DNA of 64,000 nt, taken from positions 62,001-126,000 of the forward strand of contig NW_004190381.2 of the NCBI RefSeq assembly GCF_000224145.3. Reading direction: 5' to 3'. Positions 12,829 to 22,500 of the stretch are shown here, piece by piece. Every line of letters starts with the position of its first letter. Position 1 is the first letter of the stretch. Origin of the DNA: Ciona intestinalis (taxonomy: Eukaryota > Chordata > Ascidiacea > Phlebobranchia > Cionidae). The notes below the pieces were generated by a model. It had not been told where the DNA came from, did no database searches, and saw nothing but the letters and a program-made list of their open reading frames with translations. The position numbers and the translations under genes were made by a program.

Positions 12829-13764
12829 ATAAAATGTCAGCGCCTCTTTACCGTTCCGTGTATATGGTCGCCTGTATCTGCTTTACCCTTAACGAAGTTA
12901 AACGGTATAAGTCCCGACCACGATGACCGATAATTGGTCACGTTGACGTAAGAACGAAAGGCCATTTTGCTGACACAGATATTTTGGCGGATTTTCGCAA
13001 AGCCCAAAACTGAATAGTGGTGTGTGTCTACAAACAGTTTGTTTTGAATAAATGGAACTTGCTTTATCATTGCATGGTGGGGCAACAACAGTCGTTATAA
13101 CACAGGTGTTCCGTTACCTACACCCCGTGCCAGTGTTTTATCAAGAACATTAATACTCTATAATATAAGGTAACGCCAATGTTTGGAAGACTTCAAAATA
13201 CCCTGTGGTTTGTTTTTTCCTAAACCCGAGTGGTTTGTTTTGCCTACGACCACACGTCATGTTACAGTTTAAATGACCACGTGATAAATATTTACACTCA
13301 ACGCTGCGTGTATCGAAAATTTAAACCAGTCAAAATTTCAAGTACACTTGACAATAACACGCGTCATATATTATATGCTTGTTATAATACAGTGTGGTTT
13401 AAAATGCGAGTTTGAGCAATGTCTCTTGAAATTTAAGTGGCGAGCGCGTGATTTAAACTCGCTGAGCTAAATATAAGCGAAGCTGTTCAGTGTGGATGTC
13501 ACGTTTTGAAATTTACGGTTCACGTGAATGAACTGAAATAGCGTTGGATTGGTGACAAAACGGAAAGTTTATACAGGTAAAATATTATAACATGTAGATA
13601 TATTTCGCAGTTTACTATATAACTATCTTTCCTAATTTTTCGTGTGTTTTATTACTTTTGCGTATAATTCAACCGATTGGGGATGACTGCTGATAAACTG
13701 TGAGACTTTTAACCGTATATTTTAAATAAATTATATGAATGCATCCTATTTATCTCTCGGACAG

Positions 13765-13850
13765 GGCAACGAAAGTCGTTATAAAACAAACGCGGGTTTT
13801 CTGTTTCATACACCTCGTGCCCGTTTACGTGTTATATATGTAACATGGTT
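13765..13850 (-). repeat. GTAAC repeat, reversed copy
   Basis: GGGCAACGAAAGTCGTTATAA, TTTCTGTTTCATACACCTCG and ATATGTAAC identify a reversed copy. A shorter one lies at about 13070-13135. Confidence 0.6.
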
Positions 13851-13899
13851 TGAAAATAGTTTTTTTTTTCAATGTGCTTTCTGATTATAATTGTTTAAC

Positions 13900-14092
13900 C
13901 TAAAGGGAGAATATGGGTCACCTTTTCACTCTATTTTCTCGTCTCATTTAATAGTAAACGAATAATATTCAACGAATTATAAAACCGTATCCTCACGACT
14001 CCCATAGGCCGTTGTTAATTGTTTAAAACACGATCAGGATATTTTAATATTATGTGCTGAAAGTGTCTTAATTTACCCCATACTACTAAATA
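13900..14092 (+). mobile_element. MITE copy 5, diverged
   Basis: The central core (ATAAAACCGTATCCTCACGA, GTTTAAAACACGATCAGGAT) is clear, but both ends have decayed. It lies directly upstream of the small gene at 14118. Confidence 0.75.
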
Positions 14093-14117
14093 ACGCCAAT
14101 ATTCCATACAGACAGGA

Positions 14118-14510
14118 ATGGCTAACCGAGCTTGGGTCAGAAAACAAGAAAAGAGACGCCAGGAGAAAGTCTTGGACGAGATGGAGTTTTACGCTGCGGA
14201 GGCTGAAAAAGTTCTACATATCAATCGTCGTAGCCGTGGAAGACTGCATGGGATGAACAGGGAGGCGAAGTCTTCATGGAAAAAGGAGACAAAACCGGAT
14301 AACTCGAATAATGAAGTTCCCACTGCAGTTTCCTCAATTTCGGTAGAAAAAGGGACAAAACTTGACCGAGTTTTAAGCGATAAAACAAATTGTGATTTGC
14401 CCTTGTTTAACGCGCCCCGTTGTACGAAGAAGAAACGAGGTAAAAGGAAGACACAGCGTACGCCATCATCAGCGAATGTTTTATTTTTTAATGACACCTT
14501 CGTTAGCTGA
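14118..14510 (+). CDS. Small basic orphan protein (130 aa)
   Basis: Single open exon from ATG to TGA. The N-terminal half (RKQEKRRQEKVLDEMEFYAAEAEKV) is charged and probably helical. The C-terminal part has a Lys/Arg cluster (KKKRGKRKTQR) that could be a nuclear localisation signal. No signal peptide, membrane segment or domain is recognised. A splice-acceptor-like CATACAG ends 7 bases before the ATG, suggesting either an upstream untranslated exon or spliced-leader addition, which tunicates use. AATAAA at 14572-14577, about 60 bases after the stop, supports a real 3' end. Function unknown. It could instead be the last exon of a longer gene, but the frame has an early ATG and no in-frame extension is required. 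Confidence 0.6.
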   Translation: MANRAWVRKQEKRRQEKVLDEMEFYAAEAEKVLHINRRSRGRLHGMNREAKSSWKKETKPDNSNNEVPTAVSSISVEKGTKLDRVLSDKTNCDLPLFNAPRCTKKKRGKRKTQRTPSSANVLFFNDTFVS

Positions 14511-14571
14511 TATACGTCAAATGGTTACATTATTTCGTATAAATTTAAATAGCTAAACATTTTACAATATA

Positions 14572-14577
14572 AATAAA
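14572..14577 (+). terminator. Polyadenylation signal AATAAA
   Basis: Canonical hexamer 62 bases after the stop of the 14118 gene. Confidence 0.55.
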
Positions 14578-15933
14578 CTTCGCTTGCAAATATACGTTTT
14601 TGTTCTGTTAGCGTGTTTCGTATAATTGCTATTATGAGGTTATTTTTAGACCAGTTGGTGGGAAAATGTAACTTTAATGGGGTTGGCTTTGACTGGCAAA
14701 CTTAACGTTAAGCCTTTTCGTAAATAGACACCTAATTATCTCTCCCTTTGATCTAAAACATTTCAAACCACAACCAATGCAATTTTAATGGGTTTTGGGT
14801 GTAAGGTACGAGGTACGAGTCCCGCCCCGTAAAAAGTTTTGTTCGTAGTCAGATAAAACGAAACTCCCTTTTCTCCCAAGTGGTGATGCCCGCTATTTCG
14901 GACCGAGCCGCATAAACTTTAAATTTTCGATATGCTTTAGTAAGTGTGTAAGTCCGAGCCGTTTCGCACGGCTGGCATTCGTTGCTCTTGGGGGGTTAGG
15001 CGACAGCCAAGCCTTTAAAATGCAACTATCCGAAATATATTCATTTGTCCTTCCCGACAGTTGCGAAATTAGCCCGCTCAAATTGTTGTCAGTCGTTAAT
15101 TGGTTACGAAAATGGATAAAACAAGGATTAGTCCCTAATGTTTTTTCGTGAACGTAGAAACCAAGTTGAGGTTCATGAACAAATACAGTGTTCAGGTTGT
15201 ATGGAGTTGAGTTCTAGCCAGTGACGAAAAATGTCGTTTTTGTTTCCGCGAATGCGTATCCGGTAGACATTACTCAACGTCGGGAGTTCTATTTAATAGT
15301 TCGGTGTGGGCTTTTTACACTATATGGATTTAAAGTAACCTTTTAAATAGATTATTACGTTCTGCTCGGATAGGCCCAATTTTTGTTTAATACCAAGGCA
15401 GTGGTCTGTTCTTGTCAAAACAAATCGGTTTTGGGAAACAGAAATCTCCTAGCACGGCCATTGCAAGTCTTGCATGAAACGCATTCGAGTTTTGGTCGCG
15501 GAAACTTCACGCAACGCTGAATTGCTGGTGCTGTTTACGACGCAACATTCTAAAGGAAAAGTGGCGTAATGTAACGCTATATGCACGACAGAATGTAAAG
15601 GTTAACATCGGCTGCTCACTTGGTTTTAAAATAACATTAGCCAGAACTCAGCAAAATACCAAAAGTATTCGTAGTGCCAATTTATCTTTAGAGTTAGTAA
15701 GATACTGTATAAGCATGTATGCATGGGCTAGTCATATTTTTCTAGATATTATACTAAATAATGTGTTTCATTTTAAACACTGTGTGCTTTACTATAAACT
15801 GTTTATATGTCAGACGCAGGTTTGAATACATTACGATGAAGCGTCCATAAATTAAATAAAATATTCTTGGTTAAATATAGTAGCTGTCATTATATATTAT
15901 ACGAAGAATAAAAAACAGCAAGAAATATTAGAA
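14578..15933. other. Intergenic, nothing recognised
   Basis: AT-rich unique sequence upstream of the mucin-like gene. No ORF with recognisable content, RNA gene or repeat copy seen. It presumably includes that gene's promoter, but I cannot point to a specific element. Confidence 0.4.
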
Positions 15934-18900
15934 ATGCTGACGAATGCAAAAGCCATCACTGCGGTGGTGGTGTTCATTTTACTCGTGGGACAAGGTAAGA
16001 ACGTATTGTATGGTGTAGCTTGGGGTAAGATGGTCAAGACTCTCATAAATAGTAGATTGGGGTAAAATGGGATATGTTTTAATTCATTTTTTATCTTCCC
16101 ATTTGGTAATAAGCAAATATTATCTACAGAACTATATAACTGTATCATCACGTTTATAAAAGACGTTGTCAATTTTTATAATTAACAAATAGGAAATATG
16201 GAACGTAATGTTCTTTCTGTATCCATCTTACCCCACAGTTCCATATTAGTATTCTATTTTAATTCTGTATAGTAATTAATGTAATAGTTATATAGCTTTG
16301 GGTGTCATTAAATTAAGCTATATTTTACTTATGCTACCAGGCATAATGTAAATTATCTTTTAGCGGCTTATATGGTACAAAAACGTAGTGTATTTCGACA
16401 TATTTCTACCATACGGTTAGACTTCATCGGGGAATGTTTTTACCAGATGAAATGCTAAAAGATTAAGTAAACTGAACTAAATGATGTAGATAATGGTATG
16501 ATATTCCCAAGCTAAAAAAAATCCACTTTCAGCTTTCAGTCAAACTACGGCAGCAGAAAACAGTAAGTAAAAGACTTTCTAGATTTTCCATCTCCCACAT
16601 TATACTGGGTATAGTAAGGTGGGGGAGAGATGGGACACATTTACATTCTATTTATTCCTCCCATTTGTTAGTAAACAAAGAACAAAAATTATAAAACCGT
16701 ATCCCCATGGCTTCCATATAGACCATTGTTAACTGTTTAAAACACGATCAGGATATTTAGATATTATGTGCTTTTCATTCTATTTTCTCGTCCCATTTGG
16801 TAAACAAAGAACATTTAAAGTATGTCCGTTGTTTACTACCAGTTATGACGACAGAACAGAATGAAAAGGTGTTCCATTTTCCCCCACCCTAATATATATA
16901 TGACTATATATTTATACAGTATATTGGCTGTGTTGAATATACACGGAGATTAACTGCTAAACGACAGCCATGTTTACACGCTATATGAATTAAATTATAA
17001 GCACATTATTAACACTAAAAAAAAGAAATCCTCAGGTATGTTATTAAAAAAGGCTGGTGGACAGTGTGAGGTTGTAGTTAGTAGTTATTAGTTAGGGGGT
17101 AGGGGGTAGTGGTTTTAGAAGTTTGTATTTAAAGGTTGGTAGTTAGGGGTTGAAGGTTAGTGGTTAGTTGGGGAAGGTAACAGCGGTAACGGGGCTTTGG
17201 TAAGTGGTTATGGAAGTTAGTATTTAGTAGTTAGTGGTTATGTTTGGCGGTTAGCAGATAACGTTGGATTGTAGGCAAGGATTATTAACTAGCACCACAT
17301 TGTCGGTTTAAAATGTTCGACTGTTATTAGAACCAACTTGTGTGTAGTCTTATAGTTAGTTAAATATAGAGGCAAAGTTAAATAATGCACCAGAAATAAT
17401 TTATCAGCAAAACGACAGTCGTTGTAACACGCTGTGGGTTTAAACTACTTGAATAAAAGTCATTCAAAAGCGTGCCTGCTAAACCCCTTTAAAATATTAG
17501 GTGTAATTTTTTCTTTTTTATAGTATAGGGTGGGGGAAGATAGGTCATTTTTTTCTATTTCTCGTACAATTTAGTAGCAAACAAAAACTTTTAAAGAATT
17601 ATAAAACCGTATCCTCACGACTCCCACAGACCGTTGTTAATTTTTTAATACACGAACAGGGTATTTGGACATTATGTGCTAAAGGTGTCTCGTCTTCCCC
17701 AACCTACTATTTAAACAACTAAAAGAGGCCGATGGAAGTCGTAAGAATACGGTTTTAATTTTTTTTAAATATTCTTTGTTAACTACCAAATGGGTTGATA
17801 ATATAGAATGAAAAGGTGTCCCATCTTCCCCCACCCTTAAACTATACGAATATTTAACTTAAATGTTTCCCAAGCTACCACCGCAGCTACAACGATGCCT
17901 GACGACACAACTGGAACAACGGCTACAACCATGATAACGATGGACGACACAACCCCTGGTCCCACCTCCCAAGTTGTTCAAACTACAGTTGGGCCAACAA
18001 CAGCTCATAATGAAACTACGACACAAATAGCAACCACATCTATAATTACTGTGAGTATGAAGTATAATTTAAAGGCCTTCTCCTTTTAGAAACAAAACGA
18101 ATGGTCATTTAAACGCTATATACATACCTTTGGCACATAATATCTAAATATCCTGATCGTGTTTTAAACAATTAACAACGGTCTATGAGAGTCGTGAGGA
18201 TACGGTTTTATAATTCTTTGAATGTTCTTTGTTTACTACCAAATGAGACGCGAAATAAAAATAAAAAGGTGTTTCATCTTCCCCACCCTACTATATATAC
18301 ACGCGCGGTTATATATCTATGCTGCTCAATTGAGCATTTTTTGTAAATTAACTTCAAACCGACGATAACAGATAGAGCGAACAAGCGAAATGGAGACAAC
18401 AGATACTTTAAAACTGACGACAGAGGCGATTGAAACTACTATGATGTCCTCGCAAGCTTTTAAGACGACCTTGAAAACAACACAAGCACTAAAACCGACT
18501 TTAAAATCAACTCAAACTTTTGAAACGACTATGAAATCTACACAAAGTTTTGAAACGACTATGAAATCTACACAAAGTTTTGAAACGAATATGACAGTGA
18601 CTACACAGATTCCCTTTACGCCCATAATCACTGTAGGTAACATAGGGGGACGTGGACCCAAATTGGAACGACCGCATGCTAGTAGAGTTTGCATGACCAA
18701 TGGAATCATAACCTTAGATTTTCTGACGCTTTCTTGTATCATTACAGATCATATCCAACAGCATGAATATCACAAGTTACTTGGAAACAAACAATCAGAC
18801 TGTGGATAATCTATTGGAGGCTGTTTTAAACAACTCGAACGCGTTTTCAATGACCAAAATACAGGTAAGACTGGAAAGGTTTTCATTGAAACTATTACTA

Positions 18901-19718
18901 CGTGTAAGATTAAGCGAGTTGAGTAATGGGCCAACCCTGGCAAAAATCTCAGATACCATGGTAAGTAGGAGGTCACCCACGAAGTACATTGAACAAGAGG
19001 CAAAACAAAGAATTTATAATATAGGGTGGGGAAAGATGGGACACCTTTTCGTTCTCTTTTCTCGTCCCATTTGATGGTAAACAAAGAACATTCAAAGCAT
19101 TATAAAACCGTATCTTCTTAACTCCCATAGATCAATCGTTCATAATTTTTTAAAACACCTTCAGGGTATATTTCGTTACTATACCAAGAGTCTTACCCCA
19201 CAGTACTATAATTTGTCAAATTTTCTATTTTTCAGTCGTTTGTAAGTGGCAGAGGTGGCCAAATTCTTCTACGATCTGCATTATCTCCAAACCAGCTGGG
19301 TCCCTACGCTGCAAGAATCAACGCTCCAGAAGAGAGGAAGGCCCTCTTCTACTCCACGTTGCTCAACATTCATTTGAACGAAAATAACGCAACGTTTCTT
19401 ACAAATATGAGCGACGAACTTGCAAGAACTGGAACTTTATCCGGGGAAAAGTTTCTACCAGACCCAGAGGACCCACAACTGCTTGCACTCGCGTGTTCCA
19501 GTAACACAGCCGTTTCGTGTACACCTACAGTGGTGGCACCAGCGCTCAACGTTGGTCTCATAGTCGGGGTTTCCATCGGCGGCGCATTTCTTTTGCTTCT
19601 GATAGTAGCCTTAGTTTGCTACTGCTGCAGCAAAAGTAAAAGTGAAACAAGAGTAACTCCTGACAATAGAGGGTCCATGGAGATGTCGTCATCCGCTCCT
19701 TATGTAAGGAACCCTTGA
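15934..19718 (+). CDS. Thr-rich mucin-like type I membrane protein (375 or 407 aa)
   Basis: Exons 15934-15994, 16533-16562, 17875-18050, 18372-18632, 18748-18864 (or to 18960) and 19236-19718 join in phase. The first exon encodes a signal peptide with core AVVVFILLVG. The next three are Thr/Ser-rich and suited to O-glycosylation. Exons three and four both end in IIT before a phase-0 donor, and exon four holds short repeats of the type TQSFETTMKS, so this part grew by internal duplication. A less biased extracellular region with several N-x-S/T sites (NITS, NNS, NATF) follows, then a membrane segment (VGLIVGVSIGGAFLLLLIVA), CYCC and a short tail ending APYVRNP. AATAAA lies at 19758-19763. A surface mucin or adhesion role is inference; no named family is recognised. 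Confidence 0.75.
16047..16250 (+). mobile_element. MITE copy 6, diverged
   Basis: AGTAGATTGGGGTAAAATGG at the left and CATCTTACCCCACAG at the right, with a degraded centre. In the first intron of the mucin-like gene. Confidence 0.65.
16613..16904 (+). mobile_element. MITE copy 7, composite
   Basis: One left end (TATAGTAAGGTGGGGGAG) and one right end (TTCCCCCACCCTAATATA) enclose a first full core and then a second TTTTCATTCTATTTTCTCG start plus an inverted end. It looks like one copy inserted into or recombined with another. Confidence 0.75.
17519..17711 (+). mobile_element. MITE copy 8
   Basis: Full-length copy with both ends, in the second intron of the mucin-like gene. Confidence 0.85.
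17716..17840 (-). mobile_element. MITE copy 9, truncated, reversed
   Basis: Right-hand part of a reversed copy (GTCGTAAGAATACGGTTTTA to TTCCCCCACCC) placed head-on against copy 8, forming a second inverted pair close to an exon acceptor (17873). Confidence 0.8.
18117..18298 (-). mobile_element. MITE copy 10, reversed
   Basis: GGCACATAATATCTAAATATC to CTTCCCCACCCTACTATATA. In the intron between the two Thr-rich exons. Confidence 0.8.
19014..19210 (+). mobile_element. MITE copy 11
   Basis: Left end ATAGGGTGGGGAAAGATGGG, right end TTACCCCACAGTACTATA. In the last intron of the mucin-like gene. Confidence 0.85.
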
Positions 19719-19757
19719 TCGTTTAAATATTTTGATTATATTCTTATATTTATCTTC

Positions 19758-19763
19758 AATAAA
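19758..19763 (+). terminator. Polyadenylation signal AATAAA
   Basis: Forty bases after the stop of the mucin-like gene. Confidence 0.6.
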
Positions 19764-20162
19764 ACGTCAATCCGTACCTTGTCAATCTGTGGATTTTCCG
19801 ATTTTTTTGTAGGGATTTAAATGTTTAAACTTTAACGCTGGACGGCGTAAAAAAGCTATTTGTCAGATGAAACGTAAAGGTCTTTTTTTAAGAAAGTGAA
19901 TGTTGGCGTCGTTTGTTCTGGATTAACCAAGCATGCAAATAACGGGACTTCCGCGATGACGTTCGTATCATGTGATCTGCCGTGGTTAATATTATCTCAG
20001 CATGAAGCAGTTCTGGTAAAATAGCGCGTGAATGTAACAACAACCTCCACTGGTTAGGAACAGGCGGAAAGTGTATTCATAAAAAATCCGGTGTTTCCAT
20101 GTGGACAGTCATATTGATAAAGCTACGCTGGGGTATGACCATATAGAACTATAAAGCAGTAA

Positions 20163-20360
20163 TAGAGTAGGGTGGGGGAAGATGGGACACCTTTGACACA
20201 TAATAACTAAATATCCTGATCGTGTTTTGAACAATTAACAACGGTCTATGGGAGCCGTGAGTACAAAGTTTTATAAAACCGTTGAATGTTTGTTTGCAAC
20301 AAAATTGAAAGAGAAAATAGGTTGAAAAGGTGTCCCATCTCCCCCCACCCTATACTATAT
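20163..20360 (-). mobile_element. MITE copy 12, reversed
   Basis: AGTAGGGTGGGGGAAGATGG followed by the reversed core, ending CCCCCCACCCTATACTATA. Confidence 0.85.
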
Positions 20361-20884
20361 GATATAATATGACAGCTTTGTTGATCGAGCTATAGGCAAT
20401 GCTAATACTTACTTGAACGAATTTGTTACAAGTTTCCAGGTTCCTTAAGAAAACTTTGGTATAGGGCACATTTTGTATGAATGAATGAAACAGATGGAAA
20501 TGTATTTAAAACTGTAAAACACAACGCGACAAGCTGAAAATACTACCGGTGCTACGGCACAGTTAGCGTAGAGGTTACGAATAAAGAGAAGGAAATCATA
20601 AAACAAACGGTCACCTACCAAGTTACATACTTGACAACTCCCACAAATGGGAGATTTTATTTAGAAATCATATGGGGCTAATACATTCTAACTGTATACA
20701 TGCCTATGATGAAAAATATCACCATCTTTCGACTGATATTTAGTGATGTTTTCTTCACTTTGACCTGAGGCATGGTATATATAGGATGATCTTTTGGGAA
20801 GTATGAAACATGTTTTAATGAGCTGGAAGTTACAGCTAATTTTCTTGCGTTGACCATGTACCTTTGAATATGTTTTTAAAAGGT

Positions 20885-21030
20885 CCTTTTCTTCAATGCA
20901 GATAGTCTATGCTCTATGGGAATTGTGAAGACACGGTTTTATAATTTTTGATTTGGTTTTATAATTTTTTCTTTGATTACTTTCAAATGGGGCGAGAAAA
21001 TAGAATGAAAAGGTGTCTCATCTTAACTCT
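20885..21030 (-). mobile_element. MITE copy 13, partial
   Basis: Only the right half of a reversed copy (TATGGGAATTGTGAAGACAC to GAAAAGGTGTCTCATCTT) is recognisable. Confidence 0.6.
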
Positions 21031-21072
21031 TGCACCGTAACATATGAAGGTTTGTTGGGCATTTAGTAGAAC

Positions 21073-21288
21073 TTGCTGTATTCTGTTGATCCAATAAGAT
21101 TTCCAAGCAGATCTTATGCCGTGAAGCTTACTGTTCAAACTTTCCAATTAGAACAAAACTACAAGTATCTGTATATCTACGATGGCCGTACGCTCCGGTA
21201 TGTACATGTTGCAGACTGGGCCGACACTCTGACTGGGCGTGTACAAGGTGAATCGCCTATTCTGCTTCCCGTGACAGGTTTTTTTTAA
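21073..21288 (+). pseudogene. Isolated CUB-like fragment
   Basis: A 71-codon open stretch reads FPSRSYAVKLTVQTFQLE followed by YLYIYDG, the pattern of the middle of a CUB domain (aromatic-rich strand followed by Y-D-G). It lacks the Cys residues and C-terminal strands of a full CUB domain, has no obvious flanking splice partners, and sits between MITE copies. I read it as a relic or a lone exon of an unseen gene. CUB assignment is tentative. Confidence 0.3.
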
Positions 21289-21367
21289 CTATCCACAGCC
21301 AACGTTGTATCTGATAAAGAGTTTCAGCTGAGCTTTTTAAACTCTTACCTTCAAACAGATAATAATA

Positions 21368-21562
21368 TACAGTAGGGTGGGGGAAGATGGGACACCTTTC
21401 ATTCTATTTTCTCATCCCATTTGGTCGTAAACAAAAAACATTCAAAGAATTATAAAACCGTGTCCTCACGACTCCCATAGACCGTTGTTAATTGTTTAAA
21501 ACACGATCAGGATATTTGGATATTATGTGATAAAGGTGTCCCATCTTACCCCGCAGTACTAT
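21368..21562 (+). mobile_element. MITE copy 14
   Basis: ATATACAGTAGGGTGGGGG to TACCCCGCAGTACTATA. Full length and well preserved. Confidence 0.85.
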
Positions 21563-22500
21563 ATTTATCTTCTTTTATAAACTTAAAGTATAAACTCAGA
21601 CGCTCACCAGTCAAAGAAGCTTAAATACGGTTTAGTTAATCTATTTAGCAAAACTTTTTTTTCAATTGCAACGACTCGTAAAAAAAAAAAACATAAATGC
21701 AGTAGCAATCGTAAAAAGAATTTTAATTTCTCCGACTAGTATTGCCATGCAGCGAATCGGAAAATTGTTTTACTGTTATAGAAAGTTACAGATATTATGA
21801 GTACATTTAACACCAAAGATTTTAAAATCCTTTTATAATCAGTAAAGCAAATTCACGCCAAACATGTAATTTACAAGCAATGTAAATTGATAGTCTATTC
21901 ATTTGACTTTGTTTAATTGACAAACATCGTGCTCTTAGATTGCAAACAACAATGCAAACATCATTACGTCCAGTAAACAGGCCTGACAACTTGCAAAATC
22001 CACTTCTAGGTCCTTATTGTTAAGGAAACTTTATACGACTTAGTATTTAAATTAATGACTTTTAGGACGTGTTTTATTCAGAGTGGCGGCTTGTACAAAA
22101 TTGAGTATTTATAAATCAACGACAATATGTATATAGTTTTAAGCGTTAATAAGTTAGCGTTAAGTTTTCAGCAAACAATGCAGTCATTCATGCTTCAAGT
22201 AAGAGAAAAATAGTTAAGCGCAAGCCGTATTTAATTAAACAAAAAATGATCAAGATATTTATAACTACAGCTTGCAGTTTTTAATACAAAATTTTGGGGC
22301 ATGATGGGCCTAACTCCAAGTCGTGCCACGCCGTATTGGGGTATATAGGACACCCTTTACTGTGTACAGCCACCTTAATAAAGAATACGCAAATTGGGGT
22401 ATATAAGACACCCTTATAAGGAATACGCAAAATTGTCTAATTCCCTCAAAATTAAAAAAAAAAAACTTAAAATGTTCATGTGTTTATTACTTTATTAGAA

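Larger units (their letters stand above)
12834..14117. other. Intergenic region with two GTAAC repeats and one MITE
   Basis: No convincing protein-coding exon. It contains reversed GTAAC repeats near 13070-13135 and 13765-13850 and a degenerate MITE at 13900-14092. A possible untranslated exon ending at a CAG|GTAAAATA donor near 13577, and an acceptor at 14109-14110 (CATACAG), may supply the 5' UTR of the next gene. Trans-splicing at that acceptor is an alternative. Confidence 0.5.
19719..22500. other. Intergenic stretch between mucin-like and SLC22 genes
   Basis: Contains MITE copies at 20163-20360, about 20885-21030 (partial) and 21368-21562, a CUB-like relic at 21073-21288 and a short direct repeat at about 22337-22430 (TTGGGGTATATA..GACACCC twice). 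The rest is AT-rich with no gene seen. Confidence 0.5.
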
